A stretch of DNA of 32,550 nt from Parcubacteria group bacterium GW2011_GWD2_42_14 (GCA_000998045.1 LCCS01000008.1:1-32550); one strand, 5' to 3'. Counted from the first letter of the stretch, positions 16,188-23,768 are shown. Notes: a model not told the origin generated them from the letters alone. Program-made: numbers and translations.

Positions 16188-19106
16188 TTAGAACGGTAGC
16201 CAGGAGAATGAAGAGGTGATTCGGTTACGTACAGTACTCCAGAGACCTCGTGTCGATGGTGAAGCGAATGACTCACTTACCGCAGCCACCTGTGTTGGTT
16301 TCGGTGTAGGAGGTGTTACGTCCTCATCGCGTATAGGTTCTGACTCTACAGCCACGGCGATGTGTGTCGAAGGTTCGGTCTCAGTAGGGGCTACACCAAA
16401 CCGTTCAAATTCTTCCTCGGGAATGTCGATTCTTCTTTCTATGAAGTTTCGCGTACGAGTTTTAAATTCTTCTATTTCGTTTTTCTGTTCATCAGTAAGA
16501 GAGAAGTCTAAGTCACTGCACCATATCTCATTGATTTTTTTCTGTGTTGTGAAGTATACGTATCCTGATGGAGTCGTCATGCCCCATGGTGCGAGTACTG
16601 TATCTGCATAGCGCACTTGGAAGTCGCGGACAGCATTGTAGGTATCCTCGTCATACGTGTTGTTTATGGTGAGGTTCTTAAATCCCTCAATGGTTCGCAA
16701 GAAGAATTGCAACTTTCCAACTTCTTGAGGATTGTTATTCTCATCGAGGTACTTAATGTATGTCGTAAGGAGAGGTGAGCACACTTTTGGTGTTACCTCT
16801 TCTTCATTAGCACTTACACGCACTGCTACCGAAGCGACAGGGGAGTCTACGGCATTTCCAAGACTGTGCTCGTAGTCGGGATGTCTGTCAGTGCCCGAGA
16901 TAAATGCTTTGTTGGTGTACACTCCAGGGGTGGTAGACCCATTAAAGAACGCGTCGTAGGAAACTACGATAGTTTCGTGACTTTTAATGACATCAAGCCC
17001 CCATCTCTGCTCATGCACCGGTTTGCCCGCCTCATCATAAATGGTATCAATCAACAGTGCATTGTAGACGGGGTCGCCCTTGTTGGTAATAGTTATTTCA
17101 TACGTGACGGAGCTAGACGCGAGTACGGTCTCTTGATCGGCGGTTTTTGTAATAGTGAGTTTTGCTGGTCCAAGTCGCAGTGCTCCACCACCTACATAGC
17201 CGAGTGTGGTGACACCGATAACCTCACGGTTGTTTGCTTCATCTGCGTCTTCTTCCTCACTATCTACTTCAAATTCTGTGGTAACGGTAGTTTGTGGAGA
17301 TACCGAACCGGAGAGACAGACAGGAAGAATAACTACAGAAGTATCTCCCGCATCAAGGTCGCCAACGTTATACCGTAGCTGACTACCTGTGCTCGTGCCG
17401 TTACCTGCAGATATTTCAATTGTTTGTTGATTTTTGTTGTAGACACCGCTCAATATAACATCGCTCGCATCACCGTCACCTAGGTTGTTGATGGTTACCT
17501 CATACGAGAAGCATGAACCACCTTGAAGCGCCCCTGAGTCAAGCGCACGCGTACCTACCCAGAGGTCTGGCTGTCCAAAGGTGATGTTGCCACTCCAGTC
17601 TCCAAAGATGTTAAAAATAGCAAGTACCCAGTTGCGACCGAGGACGTTTGTGTTTACCACGTTCACTATGTTTGCGGCAGCGGTTGCATCGCCTGTTTTT
17701 ATCGTGGCGTCACCATCAGCTGCTACTTCGTTATCGCCAGTGAGCGCAAATACTGACACGTTATTGTTAATTTCCGCAGTATTGTTGTTGGTAACAGTAA
17801 GGTTGTCGGTACTTCCCGCTGGGGTGGTAGCGAATCCTGACTCATCAAAGAAAATCTCGACTCCATCGGCTGTTTCTCGCCAGCTCATACCTTGAGGGAG
17901 GCCAAAGATTTCACCTGCCCAGTCACCATGAATGCGGAAGAGAAGGGAAAGGGAATTGCCAAAGATATTTTGATTCACCTTGTTTACTACGGTTGCGTTT
18001 GAAACAGCGTTACCTGTTTCAATAGAAGCTTGTGATCCTGAAGCGGTATTTCCTCCAGTGTCGGCCCCCACCGTGGTAGAGGAAGTAATGTTTGAAGTAT
18101 TGTTGTTGGTTACGGTCGTCTGACTACCCACTGCAGGGTTGCTCCCTTGTGCGAGCAGTTCGTTAAACCAGTCAGCGCCAGGGAAGATAATGTTACCTGT
18201 ACCAGCGTCGAAGTTGTTGACAGTCATGAGGAGATAGTTGCTGTCGGTGATATTGGTATTCACGAGGTTAAGTACGTTTGCCGATGCATAAGCATCTCCG
18301 GTGTGGACTGATGCGTCTCCGGCACTTGCGCTCGCACCGTTGTCTCCCGTGTTTGCAGTCACCGTGACATCATTGTTCACCACGGCATTATTCGTGTTGG
18401 TGATGGTCACGGTTGTCTCACTGTCTGGACATTCCTCGCCTAGGACACAACCTCCTTCTACAGGCGTGTCTCCCGTGAGTACTGAGAACCAGTTGCGCAT
18501 ATCAAGTGAGATGTTTCCGAGGAGCATATTCAAAAAGTAGAACAGTCCTGTTGAGTTAAAAATATTTGTGTTGATGACATTGACCACATTAGTACTACTG
18601 ACCGCATCGCCAGTATGTATCGTGGCAGAACCACTACTTGTGGTTGCGGTATTAGAACCAGTTTCAGCCGTTACCTCTCCTCCAAAATCCACTTCTGCAT
18701 CGTTGTTGTTGGTGACGGTCGTTTCAGAGGTGCCTGTTGCTGTGCCTGTTGCAACTGTAGCATCTGTTTCGTTGGTGTTTTGTGTCGTTGTACTTGTGAG
18801 TTCAGATGTTGCGTTTCCTGTGTCGACAAGTACATCTCCTTCTGCTTCAGGTAGTTCACCGTCTTCACCACCAGTGACTGCATCTTCTGTATTTGCGGTG
18901 GCTTCACCTTGATCACCGTCCTGTGTGGTAGACGCTGTTTCTTCTGGTTGCTCAACCGTTTCTAGAGTTTGTTCCTCGGAGTTTTGTGCATGAACATAAA
19001 ACTGTGTAGTCCCACTGAGTGCAAGGAGTCCGAACAAAAGGACTACAAAGCCCATGCGTAGACGTACCGCAATTCGTTTTTTATGAAAATAGTCTAGATA
19101 GTACAT
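16188..19106 (-). CDS. Large surface protein with repeated TGD modules, DUF11-like domain and PG-binding-like domain
   Basis: The track ORF begins at 19190, but that overlaps the upstream gene by 110 nt. The ATG at 19106 gives a basic start and signal segment (RMGFVVLLFGLLALSG), so 972 aa is preferred; 19055 is also possible. Track numbering is used below. After a Thr/Glu-rich stretch with a degenerate copy (93-140) come four modules at about 157-240, 258-345, 357-435 and 463-545. Each follows the pattern TVTNNN, V-x-A-x-TG-x-N-x-A, G-x-A-x-I-x-TGDA, NVVN-x-x-NTN, and an aromatic GDW/WF end. A CARDB-like domain (551-660) and a DUF11-like domain (TITKTADQ, about 685-790) follow, then a peptidoglycan-binding-like domain (about 815-895) of the kind common in CPR surface proteins. 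The C-terminus is RITSSFSWLPF. It should be an exported, cell-wall-associated structural protein. Confidence 0.75.
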   Translation of the reverse strand: MYYLDYFHKKRIAVRLRMGFVVLLFGLLALSGTTQFYVHAQNSEEQTLETVEQPEETASTTQDGDQGEATANTEDAVTGGEDGELPEAEGDVLVDTGNATSELTSTTTQNTNETDATVATGTATGTSETTVTNNNDAEVDFGGEVTAETGSNTATTSSGSATIHTGDAVSSTNVVNVINTNIFNSTGLFYFLNMLLGNISLDMRNWFSVLTGDTPVEGGCVLGEECPDSETTVTITNTNNAVVNNDVTVTANTGDNGASASAGDASVHTGDAYASANVLNLVNTNITDSNYLLMTVNNFDAGTGNIIFPGADWFNELLAQGSNPAVGSQTTVTNNNTSNITSSTTVGADTGGNTASGSQASIETGNAVSNATVVNKVNQNIFGNSLSLLFRIHGDWAGEIFGLPQGMSWRETADGVEIFFDESGFATTPAGSTDNLTVTNNNTAEINNNVSVFALTGDNEVAADGDATIKTGDATAAANIVNVVNTNVLGRNWVLAIFNIFGDWSGNITFGQPDLWVGTRALDSGALQGGSCFSYEVTINNLGDGDASDVILSGVYNKNQQTIEISAGNGTSTGSQLRYNVGDLDAGDTSVVILPVCLSGSVSPQTTVTTEFEVDSEEEDADEANNREVIGVTTLGYVGGGALRLGPAKLTITKTADQETVLASSSVTYEITITNKGDPVYNALLIDTIYDEAGKPVHEQRWGLDVIKSHETIVVSYDAFFNGSTTPGVYTNKAFISGTDRHPDYEHSLGNAVDSPVASVAVRVSANEEEVTPKVCSPLLTTYIKYLDENNNPQEVGKLQFFLRTIEGFKNLTINNTYDEDTYNAVRDFQVRYADTVLAPWGMTTPSGYVYFTTQKKINEIWCSDLDFSLTDEQKNEIEEFKTRTRNFIERRIDIPEEEFERFGVAPTETEPSTHIAVAVESEPIRDEDVTPPTPKPTQVAAVSESFASPSTRGLWSTVRNRITSSFSWLPF

Positions 19107-19602
19107 ACGTAAATGTGGTAGAGATTCTTGTGAATAGGCGAGCAAAGAAGGAAGTGTGTTCGGTACTTTCAAACTCTGTCGAACTTTCATTGGATGTCTC
19201 TGTTAAGGTGATAATGGTTGATGGTGATGTCGTGTAGACAACAGGTTCATCGGTAAATGTGTTTGTACCACTCGCGTTTTGTGTAGTACGTGCCTCTACT
19301 GTGGTTGTTGCAAATGATTTCTGGTTGTTGCTTATGACCGTACTTTCAATGCGCAGGTATCCGTCGGTAGATGTTTCGTGAATTTCTTCAACGACTTCAC
19401 CGTCTACTGTGGTTTTGATATCGACAGAAGATTTTGTTTCTCCTGTTACAATCTCACCATCCTCTGCCGTATTGCCACCGCTCCCTGCTCGAACCGTGAA
19501 GTTGTTCTGTACACTTCCTGCCTCTGCAGGTGAATAAACACAGAGAGCAGTGAGCACTAGTAGAGCTATTGTCGCTGCTGTGAATATATAATGTCCTTGC
19601 AT
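19081..19602 (-). CDS. Small exported protein with one TGD-like module
   Basis: The 173-aa protein has a clear signal peptide (FTAATIALLVLTALCVYSPAEA) and then SVQNNFTVRAGSGGNTAEDGEIVTGE, which is the same module as in the neighbouring large protein (NN-x-x-V-x-A-x-SG-x-N-x-A, then TGE). The rest is rich in Thr, Ser and Glu. Its end, RISTTFTYVLSRLFS, closely resembles the end of the 972-aa protein (RITSSFSWLPF), suggesting a shared C-terminal localisation or assembly signal. The stop overlaps the next gene's preferred start by 26 nt, consistent with co-transcription. The function is unknown. Confidence 0.65.
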   Translation of the reverse strand: MQGHYIFTAATIALLVLTALCVYSPAEAGSVQNNFTVRAGSGGNTAEDGEIVTGETKSSVDIKTTVDGEVVEEIHETSTDGYLRIESTVISNNQKSFATTTVEARTTQNASGTNTFTDEPVVYTTSPSTIITLTETSNESSTEFESTEHTSFFARLFTRISTTFTYVLSRLFS

Positions 19603-19628
19603 GGTACTTGTGTTCGAATTACCCTCCG

Positions 19629-19664
19629 TAAGGTCTCAACGTAAACTAAAGTGTGGAGACCTTA
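19629..19664. promoter_or_regulatory. 9-bp inverted repeat between two surface-protein genes
   Basis: TAAGGTCTC and GAGACCTTA flank an 18-nt loop in the gap upstream of the 173-aa gene. It may be an attenuator or mRNA-stabilising hairpin. Confidence 0.35.
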
Positions 19665-19671
19665 GTGGAAG

Positions 19672-19696
19672 GGGAAAAATAATAGATATTTTTCCC
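19672..19696 (-). terminator. Hairpin after the Gly-rich surface protein gene
   Basis: GGGAAAAATA and TATTTTTCCC form a perfect 10-bp stem with a 5-nt loop, 17 bp past the stop at 19713 on the minus strand. The arms are A/U rich and no long U-run follows, so it is probably a weak terminator that lets some transcription continue into the next gene. Confidence 0.45.
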
Positions 19697-19712
19697 TCCC
19701 CAGCTCGAAACA

Positions 19713-20816
19713 TTACCGAGTAATTCGTGTTACGTTTCGGTTCGCTACTCGCACAACACTTGCATATGAGTCAGCAAGTCCTGTAACGATTACGCCACCT
19801 TCAGCTCCGTGACCAGCATCGCCAGCATCACCAGTTGAACCAGTGTCGCCACCTTCAGCTCCGTCACCTCCTGCACCACCGTCATGTGCAGTAGCCATTG
19901 CGTCACCCCATCCGTCAGCGTCAGCGTCACCCCCTTCTCCACCTTCGCCTCCGTCTCCACCGTCACCTGCGTCTTCACCACTGGTTCCACTCTCTCCACC
20001 TTCTTCGCCGTCACCGCCGTTTGTAGTGTTGTTTCCAGTTTCAGCTTCGACTTCACCAGAGTTGTATTCCTCATCTGAGTTGTCATTGTTTACATCTACG
20101 TTTGTCTCAACAGGTACGTATGTTTTGGTGTACATCTCCCAGTGATTGTCGTCTATTAGGTCATCACTGCTAGATTCTTCTTCGAAGCTACTTCCACTTG
20201 TGTCAGTGAGTAGTCCATCCGTAGCCCATTCATCAGACTCTTGTGACCATTCTGCAAGATGTCGCTCGTAGTAGTTGTCTGCAGACTCGAAAGCCTCATC
20301 GTACATATCGCTCTCAGGAGTTATAGTTACTTCTGTAAGGTTGTCGTTTATGTCACTGTCAATGAGTACTGTTGCAAATGCATCTCCTGTGGTAATAGAA
20401 CCACCCATACCTCCGTTACCTCCGTTACCTCCGTTACCCGTATCACCTGTGTTGCCTCCCATACCTCCGTTACCGCCTTGTGCTCCGTAGCCACTTTCAG
20501 CAAGGGCTGCAGCACCGTCTCCAGCTGTAGCGTCACCTCCGTCACCTCCGTCACCAGCTTCACCTCCGTCACCAGCGTTGCTTCCACTGTTGCCACTCCT
20601 GCCACCCATTCTTCCCATTCCTCCGTTTGCAGTGTTATCTCCGGTGTTTGCTCGGACAGAAAATGTGTTTTCTACGTACGAGTCATTTGTGTTGTCTACG
20701 TCGACGTTTGTTGTAAAAGCGCCAAATGCCATTGCAGGTGCGGTAAAGATACCGAGTGCAAGAGCAGGAATAAGTGCAGTTGCTGCTACTTTATTCAAAC
20801 TTTTTTTTGTAGTCAT
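19713..20816 (-). CDS. Gly/Asp-rich surface protein: TGD modules with low-complexity inserts
   Basis: The 367-aa protein has a signal peptide (ALIPALALGIFTAPAMA) and two copies of the module seen in the next two genes. Copy 1 begins NVDVDNTNDSYVENTFSV, reaches ANTGDNTANGG and resumes at SITTGDAFATVLID. Copy 2 begins NVDVNNDNSDEEY, reaches AETGNNTTNGG and resumes at VIVTGLADSYASVV. Between the two halves of each module lies a Gly/Asp/Asn-rich stretch (GGDGGD, GNGGNGGMGG), so the low-complexity sequence is inserted at the same turn both times. The segment between copies is acidic (SSFEEESSSDD). Asp-Gly repeats suggest calcium or polymer interaction, but this is inference. It is the first gene of the minus-strand surface set, with an inverted repeat over its promoter region. 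Confidence 0.7.
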   Translation of the reverse strand: MTTKKSLNKVAATALIPALALGIFTAPAMAFGAFTTNVDVDNTNDSYVENTFSVRANTGDNTANGGMGRMGGRSGNSGSNAGDGGEAGDGGDGGDATAGDGAAALAESGYGAQGGNGGMGGNTGDTGNGGNGGNGGMGGSITTGDAFATVLIDSDINDNLTEVTITPESDMYDEAFESADNYYERHLAEWSQESDEWATDGLLTDTSGSSFEEESSSDDLIDDNHWEMYTKTYVPVETNVDVNNDNSDEEYNSGEVEAETGNNTTNGGDGEEGGESGTSGEDAGDGGDGGEGGEGGDADADGWGDAMATAHDGGAGGDGAEGGDTGSTGDAGDAGHGAEGGVIVTGLADSYASVVRVANRNVTRITR

Positions 20817-20852
20817 GTTAGTTATGTTAATTTTTTTTGTAATGATTTTTGA

Positions 20853-20888
20853 CTTTTTCTATCTATACCGTAGTAGTGATAGAAAAAG
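20853..20888. promoter_or_regulatory. 11-bp inverted repeat over the promoter of the Gly-rich surface gene
   Basis: CTTTTTCTATC (20853-20863) and GATAGAAAAAG (20878-20888) are perfect arms around 14 nt that include a minus-strand TATAGA -10 candidate (20862-20867). An operator for the surface-protein set is the likeliest reading. Confidence 0.45.
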
Positions 20889-21107
20889 GTTTTTAATAGG
20901 TACCGCTTGGTAAAGCGGAGTATCGACCAAATAGCAGGCTGTAATCACTCAGCGTGGTGTTACCTACAGCCCACACGAAATAATGTTTCCAGGATTGTCT
21001 CGTGTACTCTGCAGTGATGAGTGATGAAATATGTGGGAACAATACCAAGAAGGCATGAAGCTGAAATGAAGATAAAAAAAGTCCGAACTATTTTTGTTCG
21101 GATTTTT
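20889..21107 (+). ncRNA. Candidate structured noncoding RNA ending in a terminator
   Basis: No ORF explains this stretch. It contains several complementary pairs in order: CCGCTT/AAGCGG with a 4-nt loop (20903-20918), GGCTGTA/TACAGCC (20937-20971), CCCACA/TGTGGG (20970-21037, competing with the previous stem at two bases) enclosing CACGA/TCGTG, and finally a GC-rich terminator hairpin at 21082-21107. A plus-strand terminator with no plus-strand gene before it suggests a short RNA. It does not match the conserved cores of tmRNA, RNase P or SRP RNA that I can recall. No strong promoter is visible. Confidence 0.3.
21082..21107. terminator. Bidirectional intrinsic terminator
   Basis: TCCGAAC and GTTCGGA form a 7-bp stem with a 7-nt loop. 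On the plus strand TTTTT follows, and on the minus strand C then TTTTTTT follows. It can therefore end the candidate RNA on plus and any transcript reading through from folA on minus. Confidence 0.65.
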
Positions 21108-21187
21108 GTGGTGCAGTTATAGGTGTGTATTTGATATGCCTATGTTCATGAAATGTTGTGAATTGATACATGAAAAGAATAATTTTT

Positions 21188-21346
21188 TTAAAGCAGAAAT
21201 ATATACACGAATTGTGAGAAGGGCAGGCTACCCTTGGAAATGGAAACCAGCCTCTTGAAGAAGACTGCCGAGTTGCCCGCACCCTTCTCACACGCCATGT
21301 ACTTGTAGGATTTACACATACGGCACACTTCATCGTTGTCCGTCAC
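21188..21346 (-). CDS. Possible 52-aa protein with a CxxC motif, or a structured RNA
   Basis: From a GTG at 21346 an open frame of 52 codons reads VTDNDEVCRMCKSYKYMACE and continues with a Lys/Ser-rich part. Codon third positions look coding-like, and the CRMC pair plus a further Cys could bind metal. It is missing from the ORF track because it lacks ATG. The same DNA holds a 10-bp perfect inverted repeat, GTGAGAAGGG/CCCTTCTCAC (21214-21291), enclosing smaller complementary segments, so a 78-nt RNA fold is the alternative. It lies downstream of folA on the same strand and upstream of the bidirectional terminator. I do not recognise it. Confidence 0.3.
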   Translation of the reverse strand: MTDNDEVCRMCKSYKYMACEKGAGNSAVFFKRLVSISKGSLPFSQFVYIFLL

Positions 21347-21507
21347 AAAATATCTCTCGTAGTATTATTCATACAACTCGTTCTATTTTGTTCGGACGCC
21401 CTGAACTGTCTCTTCTGTGTAATTCTACTGATATTTGTGCCATACACGAGACGATTGAGTCAACATAAAAATCATGCTCTTTGCAAAATCTCTACAGTAA
21501 TTTTAAA

Positions 21508-21608
21508 AAAAGTTGAAAGTTTATAAAGTTCATAATGTTATAAAGTCGAAAGTGCGGTAACTCGTTACTCGTTACTCGTTACTCGGTAACTCGTAACTCG
21601 CTACTTTA
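21508..21608. repeat. Low-complexity gene-end repeat R1
   Basis: AAAGTTGAAAGTTTATAAAG-type sequence passes into tandem TTACTCG/TAACTCG heptamers. It overlaps the 3' end of folA and encodes its last residues. Related tracts occur at 23645, 27010 and 32005. Confidence 0.6.
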
Positions 21609-22093
21609 TCCATCGTTACGATGGAAAACCGAATCCCTTCAAATTCACCATCCTCACGAGCTATTTCTCTAAACTGACTTGCATCGTAGGCAGGAAAGTA
21701 TACATCTCCGTCGATCTCATCGTCCACGAGCGTGAGGTAAATACGCGTGGCGTAGGGAAGCGCAAGGGCAAATATTTCACCTCCACCGATGATAGTGATT
21801 TCTTCGGTATCAAGTTCCTTTGCTTTCTCCAACGCCTCCTCAAGCGAATGACACACCAGTACTCCATCGTGTGTCCACTCTTTGTTTCGTGTAATGACAA
21901 TCGAGGTTCTGTTGGGAAGTGCTCTACCTATCGAGTCAAATGTTGCACGTCCCATAATCATAGGGTGCCCCCATGTTACCTCCTTGAAGTGTTTCAAATC
22001 ACGTGGGATTTTCCAAAGTAGGTCATTATTTTTTCCTATAGCCCGCGTCTGCTTGCTCATGGCTACGACTAGGCTAATGATAGGTGTTTTCAT
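21572..22093 (-). CDS. folA: Dihydrofolate reductase
   Basis: The track ORF starts at 22123, but the internal ATG at 22093 gives MKTPIISLVVAMS, the normal DHFR start, and has a TATAAA box ending 6 nt upstream; this yields 173 aa. Family motifs are present: AIGKNNDLLWKIPRDLKHF with the catalytic acid D32, TWGHPMIMGRATFDSIG, and ITIIGGGEIFALAL for NADPH binding. The enzyme reduces dihydrofolate to tetrahydrofolate, which regenerates the cofactor oxidised by ThyA encoded 2 kb away. The last 11 residues (KVASYELPSNE) are translated from the low-complexity repeat R1, so the repeat has moved or replaced the original C-terminus. It is divergent from the cytidylyltransferase-like gene. Confidence 0.92.
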   Translation of the reverse strand: MKTPIISLVVAMSKQTRAIGKNNDLLWKIPRDLKHFKEVTWGHPMIMGRATFDSIGRALPNRTSIVITRNKEWTHDGVLVCHSLEEALEKAKELDTEEITIIGGGEIFALALPYATRIYLTLVDDEIDGDVYFPAYDASQFREIAREDGEFEGIRFSIVTMDKVASYELPSNE

Positions 22094-22099
22094 AGTTGT

Positions 22100-22105
22100 T
22101 TTATA
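22100..22105 (-). promoter_or_regulatory. -10 box of folA
   Basis: TATAAA on the minus strand ends 6 nt before the ATG at 22093, which supports that start over the one in the track and implies a leaderless message. Confidence 0.45.
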
Positions 22106-22182
22106 CCACTTTATACGGTGCATGTCTTTGTTGGAGGTAGTAAAAAGTGGCGATATACTCTACCTATAAAGTTACGGAAATC

Positions 22183-22818
22183 ATGCGAACGAGTACAAAA
22201 ATCAAAAAAGGGCACTCGGTAAATATAGAAAAAATTCTGAGTCGGTATTCCCACACACAGGATAGGTATATTGGCGATTATGATGAGCTTGAGTTAGTCG
22301 TTGAGGATCTCAAACAACAAGGCCTGCGTGTGGTGCTCACACAAGGTGTCTACGACCTTCTGCATGTTGGTCATGCAAAATATCTGGAGAAAGCCCTGAC
22401 CTATGGGGATGTGCTTATCGTTGGCGTAGACACTGACGAGTTTACTCGGGTACGGAAAGGTCCCAATCGTCCTGTCGTACCGTTTCAGGAAAGAATCAAC
22501 ATGCTCGCACATTTGCGCCATGTAACGATTCTGACTCAGCGAGATGTAGGGGTAGAGATAGGCGAGTTGATACGTGTCGTACGTCCCCATGTCTTGGTAA
22601 CCTCACTTTCGACAAAGGACTTTCCGAAGAAAGATGTACTTGCCTACAAAAAGTACTGCGAAGAAATAGTCACCTTGCCACAACAGGCTCCGACGAGTAC
22701 AACTGCGCGTATCAGATTCTTCACTATTGAGGGTGCCGATGAACTTGCTCGCGAGCTTACGCAGAAAATTCCCGAGGTGGTTTTGCATACGCTTAATAAT
22801 TTTAGAAAACCAGAATGA
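22183..22818 (+). CDS. Cytidylyltransferase-like nucleotidyltransferase
   Basis: The track ORF starts at 22147, but TATACT (22154-22159) and TATAAA (22165-22170) lie inside that extension, so the ATG at 22183 is preferred (211 aa); a GGAAA precedes it. The core is a cytidylyltransferase-like fold: GVYDLLHVGHAKYLEKAL with the H61-VGH nucleotide-binding motif, VGVDTDEFTRVRKGPNRPV, and PFQERINMLAHLRHV. This resembles the nucleotidyltransferase half of HldE/RfaE and glycerol-3-phosphate cytidylyltransferases, which activate a phosphorylated sugar or alcohol with CTP or ATP. The substrate is not readable. It is translationally coupled (ATGA) to the dCMP deaminase gene, so it may have a nucleotide-related role instead. 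Confidence 0.75.
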   Translation: MRTSTKIKKGHSVNIEKILSRYSHTQDRYIGDYDELELVVEDLKQQGLRVVLTQGVYDLLHVGHAKYLEKALTYGDVLIVGVDTDEFTRVRKGPNRPVVPFQERINMLAHLRHVTILTQRDVGVEIGELIRVVRPHVLVTSLSTKDFPKKDVLAYKKYCEEIVTLPQQAPTSTTARIRFFTIEGADELARELTQKIPEVVLHTLNNFRKPE

Positions 22819-23648
22819 ACCACCTTGTTGCATACGTTCCCGTCCTCCATGAAGGGTACGCGAAACTTTTCAAAAAGCATGGGGGAACGATATACCTTGT
22901 GGGGCCTGAGTTTGTCTCCGAAGAATTTCCACGATTGATACGGGACCTCCGGCAATTGTCAGTCTCGGATATGGTCCGTGCGGTACAAGGGCTTGAGATT
23001 TTCGAACATGTAGAAGTGTTGACGAAAGAGGTAATGGAAAAACTACAAAAGGAAAAGGCAACTATTATCATGCCCGATGAAGAGATAAGTCATGAACTTG
23101 CGTCCAAGTATTTTTCAGATTGCCCTGTAACGTACGAGAACGTATTTTTGCGCTGGGACAAACCTATTACGTTGCGGGAAACTGTTGTTGCACCAGATTG
23201 TGTTATTTCAACAAAAGAGCTAGATAAAAAGTTCATGCAGATTGCAAAGAACGAGGCGCAGAAGAGTGCTGATTGGTGGCGTCAGATAGGTTCGGTGGCG
23301 GTAAGTGAAGGAAAGGTACTCTACACAGGACACATTAAATATCTTCCCACAGACTACAATCTCTTTGCGGCAGGTAATCCACGAGATAACTTTGACGCAG
23401 GAGAACATTCAGAGATTTATACATCGCTACACAGTGAAGCGAGTATCGTGGCACAGGCTGCCAGAGATGGAGTAAGTCTTAAGGGTGCGGAAGTGTATGC
23501 AACCACATTTCCATGTGCAAACTGCGCCCGCCTCCTTGCGGAAGCGGGTGTAGTAAAAGTGTACTACAAAGATGGGTACTCCATGCTTGATGCTGAGGAT
23601 ATTTTCAAAGCGTACAAGATAGAAGTGGTGCTGGTACAAGAAAGTTGA
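22815..23648 (+). CDS. dCMP deaminase-like protein with an unknown N-terminal domain
   Basis: The 277-aa protein carries a zinc deaminase of the cytidine/deoxycytidylate family in its C-terminal half. H206-S-E208 (HSEASIVAQAA) supplies a zinc ligand and the catalytic glutamate, and PCANC (C234, C237) supplies the other two ligands. Deoxycytidylate deaminases turn dCMP into dUMP, the ThyA substrate, and the surrounding folA, thyA and dut genes support this. Residues 1 to about 125 form an extra domain starting MNHLVAYVPVLHEGYAKLF that I do not recognise; it looks alpha/beta and contains no catalytic motif I can name. A segment of about 45 residues (GHIKYLPTDYNLFAAGNPRD) sits before HSE, as in dCMP deaminases. 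It overlaps the upstream gene by 4 nt. Confidence 0.8.
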   Translation: MNHLVAYVPVLHEGYAKLFKKHGGTIYLVGPEFVSEEFPRLIRDLRQLSVSDMVRAVQGLEIFEHVEVLTKEVMEKLQKEKATIIMPDEEISHELASKYFSDCPVTYENVFLRWDKPITLRETVVAPDCVISTKELDKKFMQIAKNEAQKSADWWRQIGSVAVSEGKVLYTGHIKYLPTDYNLFAAGNPRDNFDAGEHSEIYTSLHSEASIVAQAARDGVSLKGAEVYATTFPCANCARLLAEAGVVKVYYKDGYSMLDAEDIFKAYKIEVVLVQES

Positions 23649-23768
23649 AAGTTTAATGTTGAAAGTTAAAAGTGCAAAGTTTCAAGTTCATAAAAGTAAC
23701 AAGTAAACCCCGTTGTTACGGGGTTTACTTGTTACTTTCTACTTTATGAACTTTATAACTTTTTACTT
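23645..23768. repeat. Low-complexity gene-end repeat R2 with terminator
   Basis: AAAGTTGAAAGTTTAATG-type units run between the convergent dCMP deaminase and HIT genes and contain the strong hairpin at 23694-23737. The right end encodes the C-terminus of the HIT protein. Confidence 0.6.
23694..23737. terminator. Strong bidirectional terminator
   Basis: AAGTAACAAGTAAACCCCG and its exact complement form a 19-bp perfect stem with a 6-nt loop. It lies between two convergent stops and would end both transcripts. Confidence 0.8.

Noticed and set aside
18568-18912. 114-aa plus-strand ORF (and similar ORFs at 17581, 19843, 20259)
   Set aside because: They are antisense shadows of the repetitive surface-protein genes; their Val/Ser/Pro-rich sequence is the complement of the Thr/Gly/Asp-rich repeats.
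20889-21107. tmRNA, RNase P RNA or SRP RNA
   Set aside because: None of the conserved core sequences of these RNAs that I can recall is present.
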